From Thioclava marina (lineage in GTDB: Bacteria; Pseudomonadota; Alphaproteobacteria; Rhodobacterales; Rhodobacteraceae), in contig NZ_MPZS01000003.1 in NCBI RefSeq assembly GCF_002020135.1, positions 124,001 through 188,000 on the forward strand: 64,000 nucleotides of DNA, written 5' to 3'. The position numbers and the translations under genes were made by a program. Positions 9,063 to 18,794 of this stretch are shown here, one piece after another; the first letter of the stretch is position 1, and the number at the start of each line of letters is the position of its first letter. The notes under the pieces are model-generated. The model made no database searches. It saw only the letters and a list, made by a program, of their open reading frames with translations, and was not told the DNA's origin.

Positions 9063-9712
9063 TCCGGCTGCACCACGTTCCCGGTTCGCGCTCGATGCGA
9101 GTGTTGTGGCTGCTCGAGGAGCTGGGGCTGGAGTATGAGCTGAAAACCTGGTCGCTGACCGATGGCTCGCTGCGCAGCCCCGAGTTCCGCTCGATGTCCC
9201 CGGCGGGCCGCATTCCGGCGCTGGAGATCGACGGGCGCTCGATCTTCGAGAGCGGCGCGATCGTCGAATATCTTGCCGAGCGCCATCCCGAGGCGGGGCT
9301 GGCGCCGCCCTTGGGGGAGGCCTCGCGGGCTGACTATCTTGAATGGGTGCATTTCGCTGAGACGCAGGCCAACATCCTACAAAACCTCAACTTTCATCAC
9401 ATCTTCCTACGCCCTGTCGAGGCCCGTTCGGTTGCGATGACCAAGCTCGACACGAAGCGGCTCGAGGTCACGATGAAGGCGCTCGAGGCGCATCTGGAGG
9501 CGCGTGACTGGCTGCTCGGAGCGTTCTCGGCGGCCGATTGCATGCTGGGTTTCAACCTCGATGCAATGTTCCGTTTCGTGCGGGCCGAGGGCTTCCCGGC
9601 TATCGCGGCCTATCGCGCCCGGGTCGAGGCGCGCCCTGCCTATGCGCGGGCGGTCGCGGCGGGTGGCGCGAGCATGTATGCGCAGGAGTTCTACGAGGTT
9701 TCCGATGCCTGA
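9059..9712 (+). CDS. Glutathione S-transferase family protein
   Basis: A 217-residue cytosolic GST. Residues 1-80 form a thioredoxin-like N-terminal domain with GSRSMRVLWLLEELGLEY at the start of helix 1 and the glutathione-binding cis-proline/ESGAI stretch (IPALEIDGRSIFESGAIVEY). The C-terminal half is all-helical. The gene overlaps mccA at its start (ATGA) and the HMG-CoA lyase gene at its end by 8 bases, so it is a translationally coupled member of the leucine-degradation operon. A specific substrate cannot be read from sequence. Such GSTs may detoxify reactive acyl-CoA products or act as a glyoxalase/isomerase; this is speculation. Confidence 0.88.
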   Translation: MIRLHHVPGSRSMRVLWLLEELGLEYELKTWSLTDGSLRSPEFRSMSPAGRIPALEIDGRSIFESGAIVEYLAERHPEAGLAPPLGEASRADYLEWVHFAETQANILQNLNFHHIFLRPVEARSVAMTKLDTKRLEVTMKALEAHLEARDWLLGAFSAADCMLGFNLDAMFRFVRAEGFPAIAAYRARVEARPAYARAVAAGGASMYAQEFYEVSDA

Positions 9713-10565
9713 GTTGGTCGAGATCTTCGAGATGGCCCCGCGCGACGGGCTGCAGAACGAAAAGCGCGAGATCGCGCTGGCCGACAAGATCGCGCTGGTC
9801 GATTGCCTGAGCCGCGCCGGGTTCCGCCGGATCGAGGTGGGCTCTTTCGTCAGCCCGAAATGGGTGCCGCAGATGGCGGATTCGGCCGCCGTGTTCGCGG
9901 GGATCGCGCGCAAGCCGGGGATTTCCTATGCGGCGCTGACGCCCAACATGAAGGGCTACGAGGCAGCGATTGCGGCGGGCGCCGATGAGGTGGCGATCTT
10001 CGCCTCGGCCTCGGAAGGGTTTTCGCGCGCAAACCTCAATTGTTCGATTGCGGAAAGCCTGGAGCGGTTCACGCCGATCATGGAGGCCGCGAAGGCTGAT
10101 AATGTGAAAGTGCGGGGCTATGTCTCGGTCGTGACCGACTGCCCGTTTGACGGGGCGACGCCGCCCGAGAACGTCGCGAAGGTGGTGGCGAGCCTGCGGG
10201 ATATGGGGTGCTATGAGATCAGCCTTGGCGACACGATCGGGCAGGGCACGCCGGAAAGCGTGACGGCGATGTTGCGTGCGGTGCTGGAGGAAGCACCGGC
10301 GGAGCAGCTTGCCGGACATTACCATGACACGAGCGGTCGCGCGCTCGACAATATCGAGGCATCGATTGAACTGGGCCTGCGGGTCTTCGATGCGGCGGTG
10401 GGCGGTCTGGGCGGCTGTCCCTATGCGCCGGGGGCTGCAGGCAATGTCGCGACCGAGGCCGTGAATGCGCGGCTCGTCGCGCTGGGATATGAGACGGGGC
10501 TGGATGGGGCGGTGCTGGAAGAAGCAGCGGCGCTGGCACGGAAGATGAAAGGGCCCCAGAAATGA
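9705..10565 (+). CDS. mvaB: Hydroxymethylglutaryl-CoA lyase
   Basis: A 286-residue TIM-barrel lyase that splits 3-hydroxy-3-methylglutaryl-CoA into acetyl-CoA and acetoacetate, the last step of leucine catabolism. The N-terminal EMAPRDGLQNE motif supplies the catalytic Arg13 and metal-binding Asp14. His205 and His207 (HYHD) complete the metal site, and the active-site loop GGLGGCPYAPGAAGN places the catalytic cysteine at Cys238. Length fits bacterial enzymes (~285-300). The ATG at 9705 overlaps the GST gene, matches the conserved N terminus, and makes an upstream in-frame extension unnecessary. Confidence 0.94.
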   Translation: MPELVEIFEMAPRDGLQNEKREIALADKIALVDCLSRAGFRRIEVGSFVSPKWVPQMADSAAVFAGIARKPGISYAALTPNMKGYEAAIAAGADEVAIFASASEGFSRANLNCSIAESLERFTPIMEAAKADNVKVRGYVSVVTDCPFDGATPPENVAKVVASLRDMGCYEISLGDTIGQGTPESVTAMLRAVLEEAPAEQLAGHYHDTSGRALDNIEASIELGLRVFDAAVGGLGGCPYAPGAAGNVATEAVNARLVALGYETGLDGAVLEEAAALARKMKGPQK

Positions 10566-10577
10566 AGGAGCAACGCG

Positions 10578-11360
10578 ATGTTTGAGACGATCAGAATCAG
10601 CACGGACGAGCGCGGCATTTCGCGGCTCACGCTCGCGCGGGCGGATAAACATAACGCGTTGTCCGAACAGATGATGGAGGAGCTGACCACGGCCATCGCG
10701 CAGCTCGGCGCAGATGAGGCGGTGCGCGTCGTGATCCTTCAGGCCGAAGGGCCCAGCTTCTGCGCGGGCGGCGATCTGAAATGGATGCAGGCGCAAATCG
10801 CGGCTGGCGCGAAGGAACGCGCGGCAGCGGCGCGCAAGCTCGCCACCATGCTTCAGGCGCTCAACACCTGCCCGAAGCCCGTGATCGGCGCGGTGCAGGG
10901 AAATGCGTTTGGTGGCGGGATCGGCATGATGTCGGTCTGCGACGTGGCGATCGGCGTCGAGGGCGCGAAATTCGGCCTGACCGAGACCAGGCTCGGCCTG
11001 ACCCCGGCGACGATCTCTCCTTATGTGGTCGCGCGGATGGGCGAGGCGCGGGCGCGTCGCGTCTTCATGTCCTCGCGGCTCTTCGAGGCCGCCGAGGCAC
11101 GTGATCTGGGGTTGTTGGCCAAGGTCGTCTTGCCCGAGATGCTGGAGCGGGCCCTGATGGCCGAAGCCGAACCCTACCTTGCCTGCGCGCCCGGCGCGGT
11201 AGGCGAGGCGAAGGCGCTGGTCCGCGCTCTGGGACCGAAAATCGACGAGAGCACGATCGACATGACGATCGAGGCTTTGGCCACCCGTTGGGACTCTGCC
11301 GAGTCGGCTGAGGGAATCAGCGCCTTCTTCGAAAAACGCGCTCCTGCGTGGAAACGCTGA
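10578..11360 (+). CDS. liuC: Enoyl-CoA hydratase/isomerase family protein, probable methylglutaconyl-CoA hydratase
   Basis: A 260-residue crotonase. The two oxyanion-hole segments are visible: FCAGGDLKWM (~57-66) and the conserved AFGGGIGMMSVCD (~109-121). A catalytic glutamate is probably in FGLTETRLGLTP. The family is broad, but its place in the operon, between HMG-CoA lyase and the operon end, makes hydration of 3-methylglutaconyl-CoA to HMG-CoA the most likely reaction, completing the path from isovaleryl-CoA to acetoacetate. AAGGAG precedes the ATG by 8 bases. It is the last gene before a 270-bp gap and the nuo operon. Confidence 0.88.
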   Translation: MFETIRISTDERGISRLTLARADKHNALSEQMMEELTTAIAQLGADEAVRVVILQAEGPSFCAGGDLKWMQAQIAAGAKERAAAARKLATMLQALNTCPKPVIGAVQGNAFGGGIGMMSVCDVAIGVEGAKFGLTETRLGLTPATISPYVVARMGEARARRVFMSSRLFEAAEARDLGLLAKVVLPEMLERALMAEAEPYLACAPGAVGEAKALVRALGPKIDESTIDMTIEALATRWDSAESAEGISAFFEKRAPAWKR

Positions 11361-11497
11361 TTCGGCGCAATTTCCGAAAAATCAAAACCGCGTTAACGTT
11401 GTGATAATTTCGCGACGGCAGCATTTCGCCCCGGCCCAAGCGCCACAGGAGAAAGCGCGATCGGGCCTGCGGCCCATTTTCGCATGCATCGGTATAC

Positions 11498-11531
11498 AAA
11501 ATCGCTTTCCTCCCCTGCGGAAAGCGATTTT
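11498..11531. terminator. Perfect 13-bp inverted repeat between the liu and nuo operons
   Basis: AAAATCGCTTTCC (11498-11510) and GGAAAGCGATTTT (11519-11531) are perfectly complementary around an 8-nt loop. The A-rich left and T-rich right flanks give the form of a bidirectional terminator, although the T-run is only four. It lies 138 bp after liuC and 15 bp before the predicted nuo -35, so it could end liu transcription or act as a regulatory structure. Confidence 0.5.
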
Positions 11532-11546
11532 CCGACCCTCGCTCGG

Positions 11547-11575
11547 TTGACCCGCAGGGGGCGCGGGGCTATTGC
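11547..11575 (+). promoter_or_regulatory. Candidate sigma-70 promoter of the nuo operon
   Basis: TTGACC (11547-11552), a 17-bp spacer and TATTGC (11570-11575) lie about 57 bp before the nuoA start. The fit to the consensus spacing is good. Confidence 0.55.
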
Positions 11576-11631
11576 TCGCCTAGCCGGAACCTGCGCGACA
11601 TCTCGTCGCGATGTTAGGGAGCCAAAAGCCC

Positions 11632-12521
<890 letters not shown>

Positions 12522-12533
12522 GGAGAGCGAGAG

Positions 12534-13142
12534 ATGGACGATACTGCCCTTCAGGAACTGGCTGCGCATATCGAGCTGAAACGCCCCGATGACGTGGTCT
12601 CGACCGAGATCGCCTTTGGCGAGCTGACGGTGACGATCACCGCGCAATCGGCGGCGAGCTTCGTGGAATTCCTGCGCGACGATTCAAGCTGCCTGTTCTC
12701 GAACCTCGTCGACATCACCGCCGTCGACTGGCCCGAGCGCCCGCAGCGCTTCGATGTCGTCTGGCACTTCCTGTCGATGTATCGCAACCAGCGTATCCGC
12801 GTGAAGGCGGCGATCCGCGAGGAGGACATGGTCCCCTCGATCACCGACATTCACCCCAGCGCGAACTGGTTCGAGCGCGAGATCTTTGACATGTTCGGCA
12901 TCCTGTTCTCGGGGCATCCTGACCTGCGCCGCCTGCTGACCGATTACGGCTTCCGCGGGCACCCGCTGCGCAAGGATTTCCCGACTACCGGTTATGTCGA
13001 AGTGCGCTACGACGAAGTGCTCAAGCGCGTCGTCTACGAGCCGGTGAAGCTCACGCAGGAATACCGGCAGTTCGATTTCCTCTCCCCCTGGGAGGGCGCG
13101 AAATACATCCTTCCGGGTGACGAGAAGGGAGAGGCGAAATGA
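12534..13142 (+). CDS. nuoC: NADH-quinone oxidoreductase subunit C
   Basis: A 202-residue hydrophilic subunit of the 30-kDa/NuoC family, located in the connecting (Q) module between NuoB, NuoD and the input arm. The signature is seen as [20 protein letters not shown] followed by the conserved GHPLRKDFP. It is a separate protein, not fused to NuoD as in enterobacteria. GAGAG lies before the ATG and the 3' end overlaps nuoD as ATGA. Confidence 0.95.
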   Translation: MDDTALQELAAHIELKRPDDVVSTEIAFGELTVTITAQSAASFVEFLRDDSSCLFSNLVDITAVDWPERPQRFDVVWHFLSMYRNQRIRVKAAIREEDMVPSITDIHPSANWFEREIFDMFGILFSGHPDLRRLLTDYGFRGHPLRKDFPTTGYVEVRYDEVLKRVVYEPVKLTQEYRQFDFLSPWEGAKYILPGDEKGEAK

Positions 13143-14383
13143 TGGACGGCGATATCCGCAACAATGTCTATGATGACGGCTCGCGCGATCAGCTGACCGA
13201 CGAGCAGCGTATCCGCAACTTCAACATCAACTTCGGTCCCCAGCACCCGGCCGCCCACGGCGTGCTGCGCATGGTTCTGGAACTTGACGGCGAGGTAGTG
13301 GAACGCGCCGACCCGCATATCGGCTTGCTGCACCGTGGCACCGAAAAGCTGATGGAGAGCCGCACCTACCTGCAGAACCTGCCTTATTTCGACCGCCTCG
13401 ATTACGTGGCGCCGATGAACCAGGAACATGCGTGGTGTCTCGCGATCGAGCGTCTGACCGGCACGGTCGTGCCGCGTCGCGGGCAACTGATCCGCGTGCT
13501 CTATTCGGAAATCGGGCGCATCCTGAACCACCTGCTGAACGTCACGACGCAGGCGATGGACGTGGGGGCGCTGACCCCGCCGCTCTGGGGCTTCGAGGCC
13601 CGCGAAGAGCTGATGGTGTTCTACGAGCGCGCCTGCGGTGCGCGCCTGCACTCGGCCTATTTCCGTCCCGGCGGCGTGCATCAGGACCTGCCGCCGAAAC
13701 TGCTCGACGATATCGAGGAGTTCTGCGGCCGCTTCCCGAAACTGCTCGACGATATCGAGGGGCTGCTGACCGAGAACCGGATCTTCAAGCAGCGCAACGT
13801 CGATATCTGCATCATCTCGGAAGAAGAGATCCAGCAATGGGGCTATTCGGGTGTGATGGTGCGTGGCTCGGGCCTCGCCTGGGACCTGCGGCGCGCGCAG
13901 CCCTACGAGTGCTATGACGAGTTCGACTTCCAGATCCCGATCGGTAAGAACGGCGATTGCTATGATCGCTACCTCTGCCGCATGGCCGAGATGCGCGAGT
14001 CGACCAAGATCGTCCTGCAATGCATCGAGAAACTGCGCATGCCCGAGAATCAGGGCGATGTGCTCGCGCGAGGCAAGCTGACCCCGCCGAAGCGCTCGGA
14101 CATGAAGACCTCGATGGAGAGCCTGATCCACCACTTCAAGCTCTATACCGAAGGTTTCCACGTCCCGGCAGGCGAGGTCTATGCCGCCGTCGAGGCGCCC
14201 AAGGGCGAATTCGGCGTCTATCTGGTCGCCGACGGCACCAACAAGCCCTACCGCGCGAAGATCCGTGCCCCGGGTTATCTGCACCTGCAATCCATGGACC
14301 ATGTCGCCAAGGGCCACATGCTCGCCGACGTGTCCGCAATCATCGGCACGATGGATATCGTGTTCGGGGAGGTTGACCGCTAA
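13139..14383 (+). CDS. nuoD: NADH-quinone oxidoreductase subunit D
   Basis: A 414-residue 49-kDa-type subunit that forms the quinone-binding cavity with NuoB. It begins with the conserved [14 protein letters not shown], contains LLHRGTEKL and MTQ-type helices, and ends in the canonical [10 protein letters not shown]. Residues ~185-207 hold two copies of KLLDDIE encoded by an identical 25-bp DNA repeat (13694-13718 and 13736-13760) 14 codons apart. Relatives have only a looser version of this symmetry, so it is probably local duplication or convergence and not damage. The start overlaps nuoC (ATGA) and the stop overlaps nuoE (TAATG). Confidence 0.95.
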   Translation: MMDGDIRNNVYDDGSRDQLTDEQRIRNFNINFGPQHPAAHGVLRMVLELDGEVVERADPHIGLLHRGTEKLMESRTYLQNLPYFDRLDYVAPMNQEHAWCLAIERLTGTVVPRRGQLIRVLYSEIGRILNHLLNVTTQAMDVGALTPPLWGFEAREELMVFYERACGARLHSAYFRPGGVHQDLPPKLLDDIEEFCGRFPKLLDDIEGLLTENRIFKQRNVDICIISEEEIQQWGYSGVMVRGSGLAWDLRRAQPYECYDEFDFQIPIGKNGDCYDRYLCRMAEMRESTKIVLQCIEKLRMPENQGDVLARGKLTPPKRSDMKTSMESLIHHFKLYTEGFHVPAGEVYAAVEAPKGEFGVYLVADGTNKPYRAKIRAPGYLHLQSMDHVAKGHMLADVSAIIGTMDIVFGEVDR

Positions 14384-15546
14384 TGCTTCGTCGTCTGCAT
14401 CCGGAACAACCCGCGAGCTTCGAATTCACGCCCGCGAACCTGGAATGGGCGAAAGCCCAGATGACCAAGTTCCCGGTCGGCCGTCAGGCCTCGGCGATCA
14501 TCCCGCTGCTGTTCCGCGCACAGGAGCAGGAAGGCTGGCTGAGCCGCCCGGCGATCGAATATGTCGCCGAAATGCTCGACATGCCCTATATGCGGGCGCT
14601 CGAAGTGGCGACCTTCTACTTCATGTTCCAGCTGAGCCCGGTGGGCTCGGTCGCGCATCTGCAGATCTGCGGCACGACCTCGTGCATGATCTGCGGCGCG
14701 GAAGACCTGATGAAGGTCTGCAAGGAAAAGATCGCACCCGAGCCGTTCCAGCTTTCGGCCGATGGCAAGTTCTCGTGGGAAGAGGTCGAATGCCTCGGCG
14801 CCTGCGCGAACGCGCCGATGATGCAGGTCGGCAAGGACTATTACGAGGACCTGACCGAGGAGAGCCTCGCGAAGATCATCGACGACATGGCCAAGGGCGA
14901 CGTGCCGAAACCCGGCTCGCAAACCGGTCGCTTCTCGTCGGAGCCCGCCTCCGGCCTGACCTCCTGCGCAGAAACCGCGGGCGAGAAGGAAGACTATAAC
15001 GGGTCTGTCGGCCTCGCGGTCGGCATCGGCGACACGATCAAGCGCATCGACGGCACCGAAGTGCCTCTGGCCGCCCCGTGGCAAAGCTCGGGCCAGCGCG
15101 GCCCGATCGGCACGATGGGGCAGGAGCGTCCGCGTTCGGCCGTCCAGCAGGACGAGGCCCGCAAGGCCGCGAACGCCGCAGCCCCGGCCGCTCCCGCGAA
15201 GGCACCGGAACCGGCGCCCGCCGCCAAGACCGGCGCGAGCGAGCCTGTCGAGGCCGGCGAGAAGCCCGCGATGCTCGAGGCGCCGCGCGACGGTCAGGCT
15301 GACGACCTCAAGATGATCAAGGGTGTCGGGCCGAAGCTCGAACAGCTCCTGCATTCGATGGGCGTCTACCATTTCGACCAGATCGCCGCCTGGAGCGAGG
15401 CCGAGCTGGCCTGGGTCGATGCCAATCTCGAAGGGTTCAAGGGCCGTGCCAGCCGCGACGAATGGGTCGCGCAGGCGCAAAACCTCGCGACCGGGGCGGA
15501 GACCGAGTTCTCGGCCCGCGCCAAGAAAGACGGTATTTACGAGTAA
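14383..15546 (+). CDS. nuoE: NADH-quinone oxidoreductase subunit E with C-terminal extension
   Basis: A 387-residue protein, far longer than a standard NuoE (~165-240). Residues 1-~180 are the 24-kDa thioredoxin-like subunit with the 2Fe-2S cluster N1a; its ligands are Cys96 and Cys101 (CGTTSC) and Cys137 and Cys141 (CLGAC). Residues ~180-255 form a less conserved link, ~260-300 are Ala/Pro-rich and probably disordered, and ~305-387 hold a helix-hairpin-helix-like domain ([17 protein letters not shown]). The same domain ends the next gene product at 15590-16411. Extended NuoE proteins are known in Rhodobacterales; what the tail does is unknown. Confidence 0.93.
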   Translation: MLRRLHPEQPASFEFTPANLEWAKAQMTKFPVGRQASAIIPLLFRAQEQEGWLSRPAIEYVAEMLDMPYMRALEVATFYFMFQLSPVGSVAHLQICGTTSCMICGAEDLMKVCKEKIAPEPFQLSADGKFSWEEVECLGACANAPMMQVGKDYYEDLTEESLAKIIDDMAKGDVPKPGSQTGRFSSEPASGLTSCAETAGEKEDYNGSVGLAVGIGDTIKRIDGTEVPLAAPWQSSGQRGPIGTMGQERPRSAVQQDEARKAANAAAPAAPAKAPEPAPAAKTGASEPVEAGEKPAMLEAPRDGQADDLKMIKGVGPKLEQLLHSMGVYHFDQIAAWSEAELAWVDANLEGFKGRASRDEWVAQAQNLATGAETEFSARAKKDGIYE

Positions 15547-15567
15547 GCGAAGGGTGCCCCCCTTCGC
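15547..15567 (+). other. Hairpin in the nuoE to orf gap
   Basis: GCGAAGGG (15547-15554) and CCCTTCGC (15560-15567) can pair around a 5-nt loop directly after the nuoE stop. With no T-run it is not a terminator; it may modulate readthrough or mRNA stability inside the operon. Confidence 0.35.
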
Positions 15568-15589
15568 ATGGGGGTGAAGGAGAGCTAGG

Positions 15590-16411
15590 ATGGACGATCA
15601 GTCGCAAGGCTGCCGCGGAAAAGCAGGTATCTGGGCCGGGATCACGGGGCTCGTGGTTGCGGTGTTCCTCATGGTGGTGGCGCATGAGACGATCTTCGTC
15701 GCCGTTTTCATGGGGCTGCTGACCGTCCTTCTGTTCGGCGGGTTCCTGATCTGGGCCTTCTGCTCGGGCCGTGGTGCGCCGGGCGCGGCCGATGGCACGG
15801 GCGACACGCCCTCGCTCGAAGACACGACCCCGGTCGAGGCGTTCAGCGCGCAATCGCCCGAAGGGGCTGCGGCGCATGCTCAGGCGGCTGCCGCTATCCC
15901 GACGCCTGCGCCCGCACCTGCTCCCGAAGTGACGGCGACCGAGGTCGAGCCTCCCAAGGCCGAAGAGCCGACGCCTGAAGCGCCCGAGCCCGAAGAGACC
16001 AAAAGCGCCGAAGAGACGAAAAGCGCGGAACCGGAGGCCACTCCGGAAGCCTCGCCGCTGGCCGCGATGTCGGCGCAGGTCGATGCCGAGACCCAAGCGG
16101 GTCAGCCCGCCGCAGCCGAAGGCGCGGGTAAGAAGCCGCGCGGGCTGAAAGCGCCGCGCAAGGCGGGTGCGGATGACCTGAAGAAGATCGAAGGCGTCGG
16201 GCCGAAACTGGAAGAGACGCTGAACGGCTGGGGTATCTGGCATTACGACCAGATCGCGAAATGGGGTCCCGAAGAGGTGGCCTATGCCGACCAGAACGTG
16301 CCGCGTTTCAAGGGCCGCTGCACGCGCGACAAATGGGTCGCGCAGGCGAAAATCATCGTCGAAGAGGGCATGGACGCCTTCCTCGAACGGGCGAAGACGA
16401 ACGACTACTGA
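15590..16411 (+). CDS. Membrane protein with the same C-terminal domain as NuoE
   Basis: A 273-residue protein of unknown function inside the nuo operon. Residues ~12-57 contain two hydrophobic segments likely to cross the membrane. Residues ~60-185 are Ala/Pro/Glu-rich and probably disordered, with a short tandem (EETKSAEETKSAE). Residues ~192-273 form a helix-hairpin-helix-like domain (DDLKKIEGVGPKLEETLNGWG) that aligns without large gaps to the NuoE C terminus, including the ending FKGR..RD.WVAQA. AAGGAG precedes the ATG. The shared domain suggests that the protein associates with the same partner as the NuoE tail, possibly complex I or its assembly; this is inference. Confidence 0.85.
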   Translation: MDDQSQGCRGKAGIWAGITGLVVAVFLMVVAHETIFVAVFMGLLTVLLFGGFLIWAFCSGRGAPGAADGTGDTPSLEDTTPVEAFSAQSPEGAAAHAQAAAAIPTPAPAPAPEVTATEVEPPKAEEPTPEAPEPEETKSAEETKSAEPEATPEASPLAAMSAQVDAETQAGQPAAAEGAGKKPRGLKAPRKAGADDLKKIEGVGPKLEETLNGWGIWHYDQIAKWGPEEVAYADQNVPRFKGRCTRDKWVAQAKIIVEEGMDAFLERAKTNDY

Positions 16412-16421
16412 GCGGGGGTGA

Positions 16422-16637
16422 ATGAGCAAGGACCGGAACACGGACAGGCTGGACGGGCGCAAACCGGCGCTGATCATTGCCTTGACCACGGTCCTCTGGC
16501 TCGCCCTGCAATGGGTCGGAAAGCAACAGGGCTGGTCCGCGCAGGTGGCGCTGATCGGCGATCTCGCGGCACTGGCCGCCTATATCTACGCGCTGGCACT
16601 TGTCTGGCGCATCTGGCGCCGGGGCTCCGGCAAGTGA
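16422..16637 (+). CDS. Small two-helix membrane protein, DUF5337-like
   Basis: A 71-residue protein with a short charged N terminus and two hydrophobic helices (~16-31 and ~40-63), ending in a basic tail ([10 protein letters not shown]). Size, topology and place just before nuoF agree with the DUF5337 family of Rhodobacterales, a name I give from memory and not from a search. GGGGGTG lies before the ATG. No function is known; a role in complex I assembly or stability would fit the location. Confidence 0.7.
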   Translation: MSKDRNTDRLDGRKPALIIALTTVLWLALQWVGKQQGWSAQVALIGDLAALAAYIYALALVWRIWRRGSGK

Positions 16638-16647
16638 GGGAAGCGAT

Positions 16648-17943
16648 ATGCTGAAGGATCAGGACCGGATCTTCACCAATATCTACGGCATGCATGACCG
16701 TTCGCTGAAGGGCGCGCAGATGCGCGGCCATTGGGACGGCACGGGCGAGATCCTGGCGAAGGGCAAGGACTGGATCATCGACCAGGTGAAGGCCTCGGGC
16801 CTGCGCGGTCGTGGCGGTGCGGGCTTCCCGACCGGCCTGAAATGGTCCTTCATGCCCAAGGAAAGCGACGGGCGTCCGGCTTTCCTCGCAATCAACGCCG
16901 ATGAATCCGAGCCCGCGACCTGCAAGGACCGCGAGATCATGCGCCACGATCCGCATACGCTGATCGAAGGCGCGCTGATCGCTGGCTTCGCGATGGGGGC
17001 TGCGGCGGCTTACATCTACATCCGCGGCGAATATGTGCGCGAGAAAGAGGCGCTCCAGCGCGCCATCGACGAGTGCTACGACGCGGGTCTGATCGGCAAG
17101 AACGCTTGCGGGTCGGGCTTTGACTACGACGTCTACCTTTCGCACGGCGCGGGCGCCTATATCTGCGGCGAGGAAACGGCGCTTCTGGAAAGCCTTGAAG
17201 GCAAGAAGGGCATGCCCCGGATGAAGCCTCCGTTCCCGGCGGGCGCGGGCCTCTACGGCTGCCCGACCACGGTGAACAACGTGGAATCCATCGCCGTCGT
17301 CCCGACCATCCTGCGTCGCGGCGCGGATTGGTATGCCTCCTTCGGGCGTCCGAACAATACCGGCGTGAAGCTTTTCGCGATGTCGGGCCATGTGAACACG
17401 CCCTGCGTCATCGAAGAGAGCATGTCGATCTCGATGAAGGAGCTGATCGAGAAACATGGCGGCGGCGTGCGCGGTGGCTGGAAGAACCTCAAGGCGGTGA
17501 TCCCCGGCGGCGCATCCTGCCCGGTCCTGCCCGCGCATCTGTGCGAAGACGCGATCATGGATTATGACGGCATGCGCGAGCTGAAGTCCTCCTTCGGCAC
17601 CGCCTGCATGATCGTGATGGATCAGCAGACCGACATCATCAAGGCGATCTGGCGTCTGGCCAAGTTCTTCAAGCATGAAAGCTGCGGCCAGTGCACGCCG
17701 TGCCGCGAAGGCACCGGCTGGATGATGCGCGTGATGGACCGTCTCGTGCGCGGCGAGGCCGAGATCGAAGAGATCGACATGCTCTTCGACGTGACCAAAC
17801 AGGTCGAAGGCCACACGATCTGCGCATTGGGTGACGCGGCCGCCTGGCCGATCCAAGGCCTGATCCGCCATTACCGCGAAGAGATCGAAGACCGCATCAA
17901 GGCCCGCAAGACGGGCCGCATGGGCGCGATGGCTGCCGAATGA
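16648..17943 (+). CDS. nuoF: NADH-quinone oxidoreductase subunit F (NADH/FMN site)
   Basis: A 431-residue 51-kDa-type subunit that oxidises NADH. The NADH/FMN-binding glycine-rich segment [16 protein letters not shown] is at 51-66, a second nucleotide-binding stretch [19 protein letters not shown] is at ~168-185, and the 4Fe-4S cluster N3 ligands are Cys346, Cys349, Cys352 (SCGQCTPC) and Cys392. The frame is open upstream to 16600, but the ATG at 16648 follows GAGGGAAG and matches relatives. The stop overlaps the DUF3291 gene as ATGA. Confidence 0.95.
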   Translation: MLKDQDRIFTNIYGMHDRSLKGAQMRGHWDGTGEILAKGKDWIIDQVKASGLRGRGGAGFPTGLKWSFMPKESDGRPAFLAINADESEPATCKDREIMRHDPHTLIEGALIAGFAMGAAAAYIYIRGEYVREKEALQRAIDECYDAGLIGKNACGSGFDYDVYLSHGAGAYICGEETALLESLEGKKGMPRMKPPFPAGAGLYGCPTTVNNVESIAVVPTILRRGADWYASFGRPNNTGVKLFAMSGHVNTPCVIEESMSISMKELIEKHGGGVRGGWKNLKAVIPGGASCPVLPAHLCEDAIMDYDGMRELKSSFGTACMIVMDQQTDIIKAIWRLAKFFKHESCGQCTPCREGTGWMMRVMDRLVRGEAEIEEIDMLFDVTKQVEGHTICALGDAAAWPIQGLIRHYREEIEDRIKARKTGRMGAMAAE

Positions 17944-18440
17944 AGCAACCTGCCGGATATCACCTGGCCGAGCTGAATATCGGCCGACTGGTTGCCGAAC
18001 CGGGCGACCCGCGTGTGGAGGCTTTCATGAAGGCCCTCGACGCGGTGAACGCGATTGGCAAGCGGTCGGACGGGTTCGTCTGGATGATGGAGGGCTCGGG
18101 TGAGCCCGGCACCGGCAATACCGAGACCAAGATCGGCGGCGATCCGTGTTTCGTGTCGAACCTGACGGTCTGGGAAGACGTGGAAAGCCTCGAGAAATTC
18201 GTCTGGAACACCGTGCACCGCGCCTTCTACGAGCGCCGCGCGGAATGGTTCGAGGTCTTGGGCGAACAGCATTTCGTCATGTGGTGGGTGCCCGCGGGCC
18301 ATCGACCCACCCTCGACGAGGCGCTGGAGCGGCTCGAGGACCTGCGCGCGAATGGCTCATCCGACCGTGCTTTCGGCTGGAAGGACCTGCCGCAAGCCAC
18401 GCTGTGGAAGACGCGCGCCTGCGCGGCGGAGGCGGCATGA
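17940..18440 (+). CDS. DUF3291 family protein
   Basis: A 166-residue soluble protein with the family's features: [19 protein letters not shown] at the N terminus, DGFVWMMEG, a central [15 protein letters not shown], and the conserved [20 protein letters not shown] near the C terminus. The fold is expected to be a dimeric alpha/beta barrel related to monooxygenase-like ferredoxin folds; no reaction is established. It starts inside the nuoF stop and its own stop overlaps the following lipoprotein gene, so it is co-translated with complex I genes. A link to quinone or radical chemistry would be speculation. Confidence 0.85.
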   Translation: MKQPAGYHLAELNIGRLVAEPGDPRVEAFMKALDAVNAIGKRSDGFVWMMEGSGEPGTGNTETKIGGDPCFVSNLTVWEDVESLEKFVWNTVHRAFYERRAEWFEVLGEQHFVMWWVPAGHRPTLDEALERLEDLRANGSSDRAFGWKDLPQATLWKTRACAAEAA

Positions 18441-18742
18441 TGCGCGCGGTGATCATATCGGGCTGCGCGCTCTCGCTGGCGGGCTGCATGGCGATGCCTG
18501 GCGATAACGAGGCCTCGAAAGGTCCGAACCGTCTGGCGGCGGTCGAGGGCTACACGGCGGGCTATGACGCGGAGGGCGCGCTCGTCGTGATGCGGCAGGC
18601 CACGCCGTTCGCGAATTACGACGGCGCCGAGGCGAAGCGCGCCGCGAATGCAATCTGCGGCGGGGCGGTGGCCTCGTCGATCGACGATACCTATCGGGAT
18701 GGCGCTTGGGTCTTCCCGAATGGCTGTGCACGCGCGGCCTGA
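18437..18742 (+). CDS. Small lipoprotein in the nuo operon
   Basis: A 101-residue protein with a lipoprotein signal peptide: a short hydrophobic core ends in the lipobox LAGC with Cys17 as the lipidation site. The mature part is short and has two further cysteines near its end (ICGG and NGC) that could form a disulphide. I do not recognise the family. ATG at 18437 overlaps the DUF3291 stop (ATGA); a second ATG follows immediately. Its location outside the cytoplasm contrasts with the neighbouring complex I arm subunits. Confidence 0.7.
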   Translation: MMRAVIISGCALSLAGCMAMPGDNEASKGPNRLAAVEGYTAGYDAEGALVVMRQATPFANYDGAEAKRAANAICGGAVASSIDDTYRDGAWVFPNGCARAA

Positions 18743-18794
18743 GATAAACCTGCGCGGGGATCGGTCCGCGCCCGAAGAGAAGTGACGGATAGCC

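Noticed and set aside
11393-11407. TTAA-N7-ATAA, similar to a CtrA site (TTAA-N7-TTAA), upstream of nuo
   Set aside because: One mismatch, far from the promoter, and such AT matches occur by chance in intergenic DNA.
15827-16050. Ala/Pro/Glu repeats in the nuo membrane protein considered as a tandem-repeat locus
   Set aside because: This is low-complexity linker; only one short exact repeat is present.
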